DNA from: Candidatus Eisenbacteria bacterium
Lineage (GTDB): Bacteria > Eisenbacteria > RBG-16-71-46 > JACRLI01
Direction: 5' to 3'
Assembly (NCBI GenBank): GCA_016235265.1
Contig: JACRLI010000003.1
Location: forward strand, 1-64,000
Length of the DNA: 64,000 nt
The translations under genes were made by a program, and so were the position numbers. Shown piece after piece: positions 1-8,681 of the stretch; the first letter of the stretch is position 1, and every line of letters begins with the position of its first letter. The notes beneath the pieces are model-generated. The model was not told the DNA's origin. It did no database searches and saw nothing but the letters and a program-made list of their open reading frames with translations.

Positions 1-607
1 CGTTCTTCTCCGGCGACAGGCGGCCCGAGAACACCCAGGCCTCGCCGCGGGGCGCGCGGCCGGCCGCGTCCCCCGCGGGCAGCCACTCGTCCACCTCGAC
101 CGAGTTGGCGACCACGCGGATGCGTTCGGGCGGGATCCCGCGCGCGGCCAGCATCTCGGCGGTGCCCTGGGAGACGGCGATCACCAGGCGGGCGTGGTGC
201 AGCAGTCGCATCTCCACCGCCTCGAAGCCCCGCACGCGCCGGTTCTCCCCGGTGAAGCCCCGCACCGCCCCCAGCCACGGCCGGCCCGTGGCGCGCGACA
301 CCAGGTCGCACACCGCGGCCGCCTTGTATCCGTGGGCCACCAGCGCGGCCACCGGCTCGTGCGCCACGAAGTGGGCCAGCTGTCGCAGCGGGGCCGGGTC
401 GAACGGGCCGCCGGAGCGCAGCAGCAGCGTGCGCGTGCCCTGGGCCGCGGCGGCGTCCAGGAAGTCCACCCGGCCGCGGCGCTCCGAGAAGGCGGCCAGC
501 ACCGGTTCGTACCACGCACCGGCGGACACGCGGGCGTGCCCCAGCACCTGGCGTTCGGGCCCGCCGAGGAAGTTGGTCGCGCGCACATGCACCACCACCG
601 GTTTCAC
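1..607 (-). CDS. GT4-type glycosyltransferase, C-terminus cut by window edge
   Basis: N-terminal 202 residues of a GT-B fold glycosyltransferase, read from a GTG start at 607 that overlaps the previous gene's stop as GTGA. Visible are an N-terminal strand with a GGPERQVL segment (family-typical sugar/phosphate loop), HGYKA, then AVSQGTAEMLAARGI and RVVANSVEVDEW, the usual linker into the second Rossmann domain, and FSGRLSPEKN just before the edge. It probably adds one sugar to the lipid-linked repeat unit made by this cluster on the inner face of the inner membrane. Acceptor and donor cannot be read. The gene is masked if only ATG starts are considered, because a longer open frame lies in another register. 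Confidence 0.85.
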   Translation of the reverse strand, partial: MKPVVVHVRATNFLGGPERQVLGHARVSAGAWYEPVLAAFSERRGRVDFLDAAAAQGTRTLLLRSGGPFDPAPLRQLAHFVAHEPVAALVAHGYKAAAVCDLVSRATGRPWLGAVRGFTGENRRVRGFEAVEMRLLHHARLVIAVSQGTAEMLAARGIPPERIRVVANSVEVDEWLPAGDAAGRAPRGEAWVFSGRLSPEKN

Positions 608-1812
608 GATCGTGCCCCTCCGGGTTGCAGTTCCAGCCACGCGCGCTCCAGCGCGCCGGCCAGCGCGTCCCAGCCGTAGCGTCCCTCGATCCGGTGCCGT
701 CCGGACATGCCCATCGAGCGCCGGCGTGCCGGGTCCCCCAGCAGCGCCGCGCACGATCCGGCCCACTCGCCCGCCGTCTCGGCGACAAGGTAATCCTCGC
801 CGGCCGTCACCGCCAGACCCTCCGCCCCCACCGCCGTGCTGACCACCGCCTTGCCCATGGCCAGGGCCTCGAGGATCTTGAGCCGGGTGCCCCCGGCCAC
901 GCGCAGCGGCACCACCACCACGGACGCGTGTTCGAAGTACGGCCGGGTGTCCGGCACCGAGGCGTGAACCTCCACTCCCGGGTGCGCCGCCACCCGCGCG
1001 GCCCACGCCGGGTCGGGCCGCGCCCCCACCACCTGGAAGCGCGCCCCGGGGCATGCGGATCGCACCGCGGGCCACAGGTCCGCCAGGAAGTGCTCCACCG
1101 CGTCGTTGTTGGCGGCCCAGTCCAGGGCCCCGGTGAAGAGCAGCACCGGCTCCTCGGGAGTGTCCGCAGGGCGCAGACGGTCCAGGTCCACGCCGTTGTC
1201 CACGCAGCGCGCCCGGCCGCCCAGGGCCTCGATCTCACGCTGCTCGGACTCGGAGACCGCCAGCGTGAGGTCCGCCGCCCGGAACACCCCGCGCTCGAAC
1301 GCCGCCATGCGCCTCGCCTCGAGCGCGTAGAACCAGCCCAGGGGCGGCCCGGAAACGCCCGCGTGGCGCTCCCAGATCTTCCACTCGAGGTTGTGCGCGT
1401 CCACCAGCCAGGGCCGGTCCCAGCCGGCCGGCCGGTTGGCCGCCAGCGGGGTCCATTCCACGTGCAGCAGGTCGAAGGGCCGCTCCGCGTGCAGTTTCCC
1501 GATGCGCCGGCGCAGCCCGCCCGATTTGAAGCGGGTCACCACGTACGGTTCGCGGTCGAACACCGAGGCGGCCGCCCGGAGATAGAACGCCGCTTCGCGC
1601 CGCGTGGGCACCGCGAGGTCCACCGTCTCCACGTGGAACCCGTCCGCGCGCATGGTGTCCGCGGCTTCCGCGGTGGCCGGTCCGGGCCGCGCGGGCGCCA
1701 GCCAGGTGACGTCGTGGCGCCGGGCCAGCCGGCGCAGCAGCTCGTAGCTGCGCAGCCGCTTGCCCGAGTCCATGGGCACCGGCAGCCACTCGTCGAGCAC
1801 CAGGACGCGCAT
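604..1812 (-). CDS. GT4-family glycosyltransferase
   Basis: A 402-residue GT-B glycosyltransferase. The N-terminus (LVLDEWLPVPMDSGKRLRSY) carries the substrate-binding loop typical of glycosyltransferases that open with a 'PxxSGxxxR' segment. The C-terminal half has LLFTGALDWAANNDAV and then VPLRVAGGTRLKILEALAMG, which supplies the conserved Glu region that contacts the nucleotide sugar. Length is normal for GT4. It starts 4 bases after the ligase/polymerase gene and ends in a GTGA overlap with the next glycosyltransferase, so the two are almost certainly co-translated. Role inferred: one sugar-transfer step in capsule/exopolysaccharide repeat-unit assembly; the sugar is unknown. Confidence 0.85.
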   Translation of the reverse strand: MRVLVLDEWLPVPMDSGKRLRSYELLRRLARRHDVTWLAPARPGPATAEAADTMRADGFHVETVDLAVPTRREAAFYLRAAASVFDREPYVVTRFKSGGLRRRIGKLHAERPFDLLHVEWTPLAANRPAGWDRPWLVDAHNLEWKIWERHAGVSGPPLGWFYALEARRMAAFERGVFRAADLTLAVSESEQREIEALGGRARCVDNGVDLDRLRPADTPEEPVLLFTGALDWAANNDAVEHFLADLWPAVRSACPGARFQVVGARPDPAWAARVAAHPGVEVHASVPDTRPYFEHASVVVVPLRVAGGTRLKILEALAMGKAVVSTAVGAEGLAVTAGEDYLVAETAGEWAGSCAALLGDPARRRSMGMSGRHRIEGRYGWDALAGALERAWLELQPGGARS

Positions 1813-1816
1813 CGGT

Positions 1817-3205
1817 TCAGGCCTCCTGCGCGCGGTCCACCACGATCAGCAGGCCGGCCATCAGGTACCAGGTGATGCGGTAGAGGTTGTGTCCGAAGAT
1901 GCCCACCAGCATCAGTGCCAGGCAGGCGATGAGCGCCGAGCGCGCCACCACCCCGCGATAGTCCGAATCCCGCCGGTGAACGGGGAACTTCCGGATCAGC
2001 CGGGCGCAGTTCTGGAACATGCGGAACAGGAAGTACAGGAACGCCAGCGCCCCCAGCGTGCCCAGCTCGGCGATGAGCTGGATGTAGAGACTGTGGGCCT
2101 GCAGCCAGTTCTTACCCTCGAACTCCTTGGCCTGCATGGCGTGGGCGGGGCTGAAGTTCCCCGCGCCGACCCCCAGGAGCGGCCGGTCGAGGTACATCTG
2201 GATGCCCGCCTTCCAGGCCTCGATGCGTCCCTGCGAGGATTCGTCCAGTTCCTTGTTCTTGATGGTCAGGTAGCGGGTCTTGTACTGCTGCGGCATGGCC
2301 AGCCACACCACGCCGAGCAGCGCCAGCGCGGCCATCAGCGTGACCAGCTTCCGCGGGCTCATGATCCACAGCAGCACCGCCAGCAGCAGCACCCCGAGGA
2401 TGCCGGAGCGTGAGCCGGTGAGCACCACCGTCCACAGGCACGCCAGCATGCTCGCGCCCCACACCACCCGCCAGCCCCAGCTCCGCTCCACGCGGAAGCC
2501 CAGGAAGAAGATGGGGATGGCCGCGATCAGCGTGGCGGCCAGGGTGTTGGGGTCGCCGCCGAAGCTGGTCTTGCCCACCGCGCGGCTGATGCCCTGGGCG
2601 AGCACGATCTCGCCCGCGTAGTAGCCTTTGAGCGTCTGGAACGCCAGGTAGGTGTGCAGGAGCATAAAGAAGCGCATCAGCGTGGCCAGGCGCTGCGGGC
2701 TTCGCACCAGGTTGATGATGATCAGGCAGTAGGCCAGCGTGCGCACGTAGGCCTGGATGGTTGCGGACGTCCCTCCCAGCCACACCGAGCCGAGCATGCT
2801 CAGGCACAGCACCAGCAGGAACAGGTACATGGCCGTGAGCAGCGGGTGGCCGATGAAGAACACCGCGGTGCGCTTCTGGCGCAACTCGTAGGCGGTGGCC
2901 AGGATCACCATCGCGGCCGCGATGCGCTCGATGTGCAGCGCCGCCAGGGCCAGCTCCAGCTCACCGGGCTGCACCACCATGATTCCCAGCAGGATCAACA
3001 GCCCCACGAAGGGGCGCGACAGCAGAACCACGCCCAGCAGCAGCGCCATCACCGCCGCCAGCACGATCTCCGGCGGGTAGTACATGAGCGCGAAGCCGGC
3101 GGCCACGGTGGCCAGCAGGGTGGCCGGCAGGATCAGCTGCCGGGGCCGGACCAGCGAGACCCCGCGCGGCTCGCGCTCCGGGAGGGGCGCCGGCTCAAGC
3201 TTCAC
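1817..3205 (-). CDS. O-antigen ligase / polymerase (Wzy-WaaL family) membrane protein
   Basis: A 462-residue polytopic membrane protein with roughly ten to twelve hydrophobic segments. A long periplasmic loop near residue 360 contains GVGAGNFSPAHAM and WLQAHSLYIQLIAELGTLG, the H-x(n)-AE-x-G signature of the Wzy_C/O-antigen-ligase domain. Family members polymerise or ligate undecaprenyl-linked repeat units in the periplasm. Next to a flippase and a Wzz-like protein, a Wzy-type polymerase is the likelier role, but sequence alone does not separate polymerase from ligase. The start is GTG at 3205 and overlaps the flippase stop by 11 bases. Confidence 0.85.
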   Translation of the reverse strand: MKLEPAPLPEREPRGVSLVRPRQLILPATLLATVAAGFALMYYPPEIVLAAVMALLLGVVLLSRPFVGLLILLGIMVVQPGELELALAALHIERIAAAMVILATAYELRQKRTAVFFIGHPLLTAMYLFLLVLCLSMLGSVWLGGTSATIQAYVRTLAYCLIIINLVRSPQRLATLMRFFMLLHTYLAFQTLKGYYAGEIVLAQGISRAVGKTSFGGDPNTLAATLIAAIPIFFLGFRVERSWGWRVVWGASMLACLWTVVLTGSRSGILGVLLLAVLLWIMSPRKLVTLMAALALLGVVWLAMPQQYKTRYLTIKNKELDESSQGRIEAWKAGIQMYLDRPLLGVGAGNFSPAHAMQAKEFEGKNWLQAHSLYIQLIAELGTLGALAFLYFLFRMFQNCARLIRKFPVHRRDSDYRGVVARSALIACLALMLVGIFGHNLYRITWYLMAGLLIVVDRAQEA

Positions 3206-4691
3206 GGGATGCCTCCGCGGCCGCGGGGAACAGGGAGCGCAGGGCGCGCAGGGCCGCGGAGCGGTCCCGGCGCGTCAGGATTCCCCGCCACGCCAGGGCG
3301 GCCAGCGCGACCGCCAGGCCTGCGGGCCAGGCCACGGAGGCCACCGCCCCCAGCGGCCGGAACGCGCCTCCCGCGATCACCGCGGCCGACGCGGCCGCCA
3401 GCATCGCCCCCACGCGGGCCCAGTCGTAGGGCACGTCCAGGTGGCGGCGCGACACGGCCCAGGTGAGCCAGGCGAAGAACGCGAACGCCAGCGCGGTTGC
3501 CCACACCGCCCCGAACATGCCGTAGCGCGGGATCAGCGTGGCGTACAGGAACAGGTTCAGCGCGGTCGCCGCCGCCAGCAGGATGGGCTTGGCCCCGGTC
3601 TTGCGCGCCAGGTAGAACGGGGTGTCGAAGAACAGCGAAGCGGTCCAGAAGAAGTAGGCCAGGCACACCCACGGGATCAGCTCCGCCGCCCGGCGGAACT
3701 GCGGCCCGGCCACCAGGCCGAGGAGGGCCGGGCCCAGCAACGAGAAGGCGGCGCTGGCCACCAGGTAGCCGGCGGTCACAAAGGTGAACACCCGTCGGAA
3801 CACCTCCCGGCCGTCCGGCCGGTTCGCGATCTCCACCATCATCGCGTTCCAGTTCATCATCACCGGCTGCACGAACAGGAACATCACCACCGTGCCGAGG
3901 CGATAGCCCAGGGCGTAGATGCCCAGGTCGTCGGCCGGGGCCATGCGGGCCAGGAAATAGCGGTCGCCGTTGTTGAGGATGAACAGGAACAGCCCTCCCG
4001 GCACGAACGGCAGCCCGAAGCGCAACAACTCCCGGAGCACTCCCCGGTCCACGGCGGGCCGCTCGTCGCGCCACAGGCCGGCGTGCAGCGCCACGGCGGT
4101 GGAGGCGGCGGCCATCAGCGTGGAAAGCAGGATTCCCTTGAGCCCCATGTCGAGCCAGGCCACCAGCGCCAGGTTGAGCGCCAGGCCCAGCGTGAAGCGC
4201 AGCAGGTTGAAAGCCACGAAGCGGGTCGAGCGCTGGTCGGCCTGCAGCAGCGCCAGGGGCTGCACCGTCAGCAGGTCGAACACCGCCCCCGCCGCCATCA
4301 GCCGCACCGCCCAGCCCAGCCGGTGGCCGGGCAGGAGCAGCTGCGCCACCGCGTCGGCCTGCCACAGCAGCGCGGCCGACACCAGCAGCGCCAGCGAGGC
4401 CACGAAGGCCAGGCCGCTGCCCACCACCGCCCCGCGTCGCACGCGGTAGGCCGGATCCTGCACGAAGCGAACCACCGCCAGCCGCAGCCCGGCGATCACC
4501 AGCACCCCGAGCACCTCGGAGGTGCGCCCCAGCACCTCGAGCGCCCCGTAGTCGGCAGGGCTCAGGGCGCGCGTGTAGACCGGGATCAGCAGGAAGCCCA
4601 GCGCCTGGCTGGCCAGCACGCTGACCCCGTAGACGAGCGAGTGCCGGCCCAGGCGCGCGGACAGCGTCGTGGGTGCGGCGGGGGTGCTCAC
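3195..4691 (-). CDS. Wzx-type polysaccharide flippase (MOP superfamily)
   Basis: A 498-residue protein with about fourteen hydrophobic helices. It opens with GRHSLVYGVSVLASQALGFL and IPVYTRALSPADYG, the canonical start of the polysaccharide biosynthesis branch of the MOP exporter superfamily. Wzx-type proteins move lipid-linked repeat units across the inner membrane. The start is GTG at 4691, overlapping the upstream glycosyltransferase stop as GTGA. The open frame extends much further upstream, but that extension is Gly/Arg-rich translation of the glycosyltransferase gene in the wrong register and is rejected. Its place between glycosyltransferases and a Wzy-like protein fits a Wzx/Wzy assembly route. 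Confidence 0.88.
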   Translation of the reverse strand: MSTPAAPTTLSARLGRHSLVYGVSVLASQALGFLLIPVYTRALSPADYGALEVLGRTSEVLGVLVIAGLRLAVVRFVQDPAYRVRRGAVVGSGLAFVASLALLVSAALLWQADAVAQLLLPGHRLGWAVRLMAAGAVFDLLTVQPLALLQADQRSTRFVAFNLLRFTLGLALNLALVAWLDMGLKGILLSTLMAAASTAVALHAGLWRDERPAVDRGVLRELLRFGLPFVPGGLFLFILNNGDRYFLARMAPADDLGIYALGYRLGTVVMFLFVQPVMMNWNAMMVEIANRPDGREVFRRVFTFVTAGYLVASAAFSLLGPALLGLVAGPQFRRAAELIPWVCLAYFFWTASLFFDTPFYLARKTGAKPILLAAATALNLFLYATLIPRYGMFGAVWATALAFAFFAWLTWAVSRRHLDVPYDWARVGAMLAAASAAVIAGGAFRPLGAVASVAWPAGLAVALAALAWRGILTRRDRSAALRALRSLFPAAAEASREA

Positions 4692-5635
4692 GTGCGGGCC
4701 TCCTCGGGGGCGTCCCCGGCCAGCAGTTCCAGGACCGCGCGGGCGTGCCGGTCGGGAGTGAATCGTTCCCGCGCCACCTGCTGGGCGGCGCGGCCCAGAC
4801 GCAGGCGGAGCGCCGGATCGGCCAGTTGGCGCAGGCGGGCCGCCAGCGCCTCCGCGTTTCCCGGCGGATAGGCCAGCGCGGTGACCCCGGGCCGGACGTA
4901 GTCGCGCAGACCGGGCACGTCGGCGCACACCACGGCCTTGCCCAGCGCCATCGCCTCCAGCACCACCGCCTGGCCCGCCGAGCGCGCCGTGGCGCGCAGG
5001 GGGACGATCACCGCGGTGGCCCGCTCCAGCCGGAGCCGGTACTCGGCGTCCGGCACTTCGCCCAGGAAGTCCACCCCCGGGGCCCCGGCCAGGGCGCGGC
5101 CCTCGACCGCCGGCGCGATCACCTCCACGCGGCAGCCCGCCAGTCGCACCGCCTCCGCCAGCGTCCGGTAGTCGCGCAGGGAGCGGCCGGCGGCGAGCAT
5201 CGGTCCGTCCCCGTCGAGCGGTTCCGCGGCCGGCTCGCGCCGGGTGTGAAACGGCACGAACACGCATCTCTCGAGGCCCAGGCCCAGCGCGGCGGCCGCC
5301 GGGGCCCGTTCGGCCTCCGAGTACACCACCGCGGCCCGGCAGTGCCGCAGCGCCCAGCGGTACGCGGCCCGCTTCAGCGCGCCGCCGGCGCCGGGGGCCG
5401 GATCATCCAGCAGCAGTTCCTTGGCCACCCACGGAGGGCCCGCGCCCAGCAGCCGCGTCAGGGCCCCGTAGACGAGCGCGGTGCGGGCGCCCAGCGTCAC
5501 CACTCCCCGGGACGCGCGACGCTCCAGGAACAGCGCCACGGCTTCGCGCACGTCGCTCCGGCCGGGGCGCGACACGCTGCGCGTGCGCGCCTGCCACAGC
5601 GCGCTCTGGGACATGGTGGAGTTGGTGAGGATCAT
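4688..5635 (-). CDS. glycosyltransferase, short GT4-like
   Basis: A 315-residue protein whose C-terminal half is a GT-B nucleotide-sugar domain: FLGEVPDAEYRLRLERATAV, then VPLRATARSAGQAVVLEAMALGK in which the family's E-x7-E-like donor motif lies, and GVTALAYPPGNAEALAARL. The N-terminal domain is short compared with the usual 170 to 200 residues, so the acceptor site may be reduced. ATG start at 5635; no strong ribosome site is evident and the start is only moderately secure. It lies 25 bases after the epimerase gene and ends in a GTGA overlap with the flippase gene, placing it firmly in the polysaccharide operon. Confidence 0.8.
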   Translation of the reverse strand: MILTNSTMSQSALWQARTRSVSRPGRSDVREAVALFLERRASRGVVTLGARTALVYGALTRLLGAGPPWVAKELLLDDPAPGAGGALKRAAYRWALRHCRAAVVYSEAERAPAAAALGLGLERCVFVPFHTRREPAAEPLDGDGPMLAAGRSLRDYRTLAEAVRLAGCRVEVIAPAVEGRALAGAPGVDFLGEVPDAEYRLRLERATAVIVPLRATARSAGQAVVLEAMALGKAVVCADVPGLRDYVRPGVTALAYPPGNAEALAARLRQLADPALRLRLGRAAQQVARERFTPDRHARAVLELLAGDAPEEART

Positions 5636-5660
5636 GCCCGCCGCGGTCGGGGCACGGGGA

Positions 5661-6626
5661 TCAGGAGCCCGTGCGGGAGGGGCTCCGGAAGTGCTCCACC
5701 GTGCGACGCAGCCCTTCCTCCAGGGACACTTCGCCCCGGTACCCCAGCACCTCGCGGGCCAGCTCGATGCCCGCCTGCGAGTGCCGGATGTCGCCCTTGC
5801 GCGCCTCGAGGTGACGGGCGCGCGCGGGCACCCCCAGGATTTCCGCCAGCATCCGGAGCAGCTCGTTGAGCGAGACGCGCCCGCCGAGGGCGATGTTGAA
5901 GGCCCGTCCCGGCGCGTCCGCGGCGGTGGCGGCCTTCAGGTTGGCCTCCACCACGTTCGCCACGTAGGTGAAGTCGCGCGACTGCTCGCCGTCGCCGTAG
6001 ATGTCGGGGGGATCCCCGCTCAACAGCCTGCGGATGAAGCGTGGGATCACCGCGGAGTAGTGCGAGTCGGGGTCCTGGCGCGGGCCGAACACGTTGAAGT
6101 AGCGCAGGGCCACCGCCTCGAAACCGTAGAGCTGGTGGAACACCCGCGCGTACTGCTCCCCCGCCAGCTTCGAGATGGCGTAGGGGCTCATCGGGCGCGT
6201 CTCGTGCTCCTCGGTCTTGGGCAGCGCCGGGTTCTCCCCGTACACCGACGAGGAGCTGGCGTAGACCACGCGCCGCGCGCCGGCTTCGCGGGCCGCCTGC
6301 AGCACGTGGAGCGATCCGGTGGCGTTCACCTGGTGGGACGCCACCGGGTCCTCCACCGAGCGTTGCACCGACGGCAGGGCGGCCTGGTGGAACACCACCT
6401 CGACCCCCCGGGCCGCGGCGCGGCACGCCTCGAGGTCGCGGATGTCCCCCTCCAGGACCTCGAGCCGGGACGCCACGTCGGGCGCGCGCGCGAAGTCCAG
6501 GTTGCAGCGGCGGCCCGTGGAGAAGTTGTCGAGCACCTTCACCGACGCGCCGTCGGCGAGCAGGCGCTCCACCAGGTTCGATCCGATGAAACCGGCCCCG
6601 CCGGTCACGAGACAGCGCTGGAGCAA
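5661..6626 (-). CDS. UDP-N-acetylhexosamine C4-epimerase-like SDR (WbpP/TviC type)
   Basis: A 321-residue extended short-chain dehydrogenase. The NAD-binding TGGAGFIGS lies at residues 8 to 16, DNFSTG follows, the catalytic Ser region is ASSSSVYGE, and the YxxxK pair appears as YAISKLAGEQYARV. ALRYFNVFGPRQDPDSHYSAVIP matches the substrate loop of UDP-GlcNAc/GlcNAcA 4-epimerases of the WbpP/TviC group. It probably interconverts UDP-GlcNAc(A) and UDP-GalNAc(A) in the cytoplasm. The gene directly follows the UDP-sugar dehydrogenase gene, the same pairing used to make UDP-GalNAcA for Vi-type antigens. Substrate choice (acetylated or not) is inference. Confidence 0.88.
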   Translation of the reverse strand: MLQRCLVTGGAGFIGSNLVERLLADGASVKVLDNFSTGRRCNLDFARAPDVASRLEVLEGDIRDLEACRAAARGVEVVFHQAALPSVQRSVEDPVASHQVNATGSLHVLQAAREAGARRVVYASSSSVYGENPALPKTEEHETRPMSPYAISKLAGEQYARVFHQLYGFEAVALRYFNVFGPRQDPDSHYSAVIPRFIRRLLSGDPPDIYGDGEQSRDFTYVANVVEANLKAATAADAPGRAFNIALGGRVSLNELLRMLAEILGVPARARHLEARKGDIRHSQAGIELAREVLGYRGEVSLEEGLRRTVEHFRSPSRTGS

Positions 6627-6635
6627 GAAGACCGC

Positions 6636-7931
6636 CTAGATCCGGAAGAGGTTCGCGGCCTTGCGGCCCTTGAGCGCGTTGCGCGTGTCCACCACGGTGG
6701 CCGCGTTGCGCAGGATCATCGGGTAGTCCACGCCGCGGTGGGCGGTGACCACCACGGCGCAGTGGTACTTGCGCAGCGCCGCCGCCGAGATCCTCACGCT
6801 GCGCATCTTCCCGCCGGGCATCCACAGAACGGGCACGAACGGGTCGTGGTAGTCCACCTTCGCGCCGCGGCGGTGCAGCAGCTCCAGGATGTCCAGCGCC
6901 GGCGACTCGCGCACGTCGTCGATGTCGTTCTTGTAGGCCACCCCCACCACCAGCACGCGCGAGCCCTTGAGGCTGCGGCGGATGTGGTTCAGGGCCAGGG
7001 CCACCTTGTCCACCGCGTGGTGGGGCATCTGGCCGTTCACCTGCCCGGCCAGCTCGATGAAGCGGGCCTCGAAGCCCGTCTCGCGCGCCTTCCACGACAG
7101 GTAGAACGGGTCGATGGGGATGCAGTGGCCGCCCAGCCCCGGCCCCGGGTAGAACGGCATGAAGCCGAACGGCTTGGTGGAGGCCGCCTCGATCACCTCC
7201 CACACGTCCATGCCCATGCGGTCGCACATCAGCGCCATCTCGTTGACCATGCCGATGTTCACGCTCCGGAAGGTGTTCTCCAGCAGCTTGACCATCTCCG
7301 CCACCCGCGTGGAGGACACCCCCACCACCTTGCTCAGCGTCTGGCGGTACAGCAACTGCGCGATGCGGGTGCAGTTCGGGGTCACGCCGCCCACCACCTT
7401 GGGGATGTTCTTGGTGGTGAACTTCTCGTTGCCCGGGTCCACGCGCTCCGGCGAAAAGGCCAGGTAGAAGTCCCGGCCCACCTTGAACCCGCGCGCCTCC
7501 AGCTGCGGCAGGATCAGCTCATCCGTGGTTCCCGGGTAGGTGGTGCTCTCCAGCACCACCAGCATGCCCTTGTGCAGGTACTTCTGCACCTGCTCGGTGG
7601 CGGCGACGATGTAGCTGACATCCGGGTCCTTGGTCTTGCGCAGCGGCGTGGGCACGCAGATGTCCACGGTGTCGCACTTGCGCAGCAGCGAGAAGTCGGT
7701 GGTGGGCACGAACAGGCCCTTCTTCACCAGCTCCGCGATCTCCTTCGAGGGCACGTCCTTGATGTAGGAGCGGCCCTTCTTCAGCGCGCGCACCTTGCTC
7801 TCGTCGATGTCGATCCCCACGACCTTGAAGCCGGCCTTGCCGAATTCCGCAACCAGCGGCAGCCCCACGTACCCCAGCCCGATCACGCCCAGCGTGGCCT
7901 TGCGGCTCTTGATCTTCAGCTCGAGCTTCAC
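6636..7931 (-). CDS. UDP-N-acetyl-D-hexosamine 6-dehydrogenase (WbpA/TviB type)
   Basis: A 431-residue nucleotide-sugar dehydrogenase that oxidises C6 of a UDP-sugar to the uronic acid in two NAD-dependent steps. Visible are the N-terminal dinucleotide fold VIGLGYVGLPL, ESTTYPGTT, LAFSPERVDPGN, the catalytic Cys loop GPGLGGHCIPIDP, and a C-terminal UDP-binding domain with VGVAYKNDIDDVRESPA. The FSPERVDPGN and GHCIPIDPFYLSWK forms resemble WbpA/TviB (UDP-GlcNAc) more than UDP-glucose dehydrogenases. The start is GTG at 7931 in a GTGA overlap with the kinase gene. With the following epimerase it would supply UDP-GalNAcA. The N-terminus is unusually Lys-rich for this genome. Confidence 0.92.
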   Translation of the reverse strand: MKLELKIKSRKATLGVIGLGYVGLPLVAEFGKAGFKVVGIDIDESKVRALKKGRSYIKDVPSKEIAELVKKGLFVPTTDFSLLRKCDTVDICVPTPLRKTKDPDVSYIVAATEQVQKYLHKGMLVVLESTTYPGTTDELILPQLEARGFKVGRDFYLAFSPERVDPGNEKFTTKNIPKVVGGVTPNCTRIAQLLYRQTLSKVVGVSSTRVAEMVKLLENTFRSVNIGMVNEMALMCDRMGMDVWEVIEAASTKPFGFMPFYPGPGLGGHCIPIDPFYLSWKARETGFEARFIELAGQVNGQMPHHAVDKVALALNHIRRSLKGSRVLVVGVAYKNDIDDVRESPALDILELLHRRGAKVDYHDPFVPVLWMPGGKMRSVRISAAALRKYHCAVVVTAHRGVDYPMILRNAATVVDTRNALKGRKAANLFRI

Positions 7932-8677
7932 CTCGTCTCCCTCCCATCGGCCGGCCCCTCGGCCGGGCTCACGTTGCTCTCGTATCCGTAGCCGTAATAC
8001 CGGTAGTCGTAGTAGTACGGCAGGACTTCGTCCACGTTGTTCACCACCACGCCCAGCTTGCGGGCGTCGGCATCCTCCAGCAGCGCCTTGGCGCGCTGCA
8101 CCACCGCGCGCGGCGTCTCCCCCGCCATCACCACCAGCAGCGTCACGTCCACCAGGGGCGCCAGGACCATCGGGTCGGTGACCGGGATCACCGGCGGGGC
8201 GTCCAGCACCAGGAAATCGAAGCGCGCCTTGAGCTCGTCGAGCATCTCCTTCAGGCGCGGGGACTCCAGCAGCGCCGAGGGCGAGTTGAGCACCTTGCCG
8301 CTGGGCAGCACCTTGAGGTTCGGCAGCGGAGTGTCGCGCAGCGCCGCGTCCAGCGTGGACTGCCAGCGCAGCACCTCGGTCAGCCCGGGGCGCTGCTCCA
8401 GCCCGGTCACGCTGTGGATGCGGGGCCGGCGCAGGTCCACGTCCACCAGCACCACCTTGCGGTTCCCGTGCAGCGCGGCGGTGAGCGCCAGCTGGGCGGC
8501 GGCGGTGGTCTTGCCCTCCCCGCGCCGGGCGCTGGTGATCATCACCGAGTGCGCGCCCTCGTCGCCGCCGAGGCGCTTGATGCGCACGAACAGCCGCCGG
8601 AACTCGGTGGCCACCGGGGCCTCCGGCTCGTAGGCGGCGAAGATGTCGGGTGCGGCGGGCTTCTTCGACTGGCTCAT
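7928..8677 (-). CDS. CpsD/CapB-type tyrosine autokinase
   Basis: A 249-residue cytoplasmic BY-kinase. It has Walker A SARRGEGKTT, Walker A' VVLVDVDLRRP and Walker B FLVLDAPP, followed by a C-terminal tyrosine cluster (PYYYDYRYYGYGYES) that is the expected autophosphorylation tail. It is a free-standing kinase domain: the membrane and chain-length part is the separate gene just upstream, as in CpsC/CpsD or CapA/CapB systems. It is expected to cycle between phosphorylated and dephosphorylated states to control polymer length and export. ATG start at 8677, four bases after the Wzz-like gene. Confidence 0.9.
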   Translation of the reverse strand: MSQSKKPAAPDIFAAYEPEAPVATEFRRLFVRIKRLGGDEGAHSVMITSARRGEGKTTAAAQLALTAALHGNRKVVLVDVDLRRPRIHSVTGLEQRPGLTEVLRWQSTLDAALRDTPLPNLKVLPSGKVLNSPSALLESPRLKEMLDELKARFDFLVLDAPPVIPVTDPMVLAPLVDVTLLVVMAGETPRAVVQRAKALLEDADARKLGVVVNNVDEVLPYYYDYRYYGYGYESNVSPAEGPADGRETR

Positions 8678-8681
8678 GGCG

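Noticed and set aside
604..842. Plus-strand frames across the first glycosyltransferase
   Set aside because: Arg/Pro/Ser-rich antisense translation; the minus strand gives clear GT-B motifs continuing to the window edge.
4692..5267. N-terminal extension of the flippase frame
   Set aside because: The extra ~190 residues are Gly/Arg-rich and overlap a good glycosyltransferase gene; the GTG at 4691 gives the normal MOP-family start.
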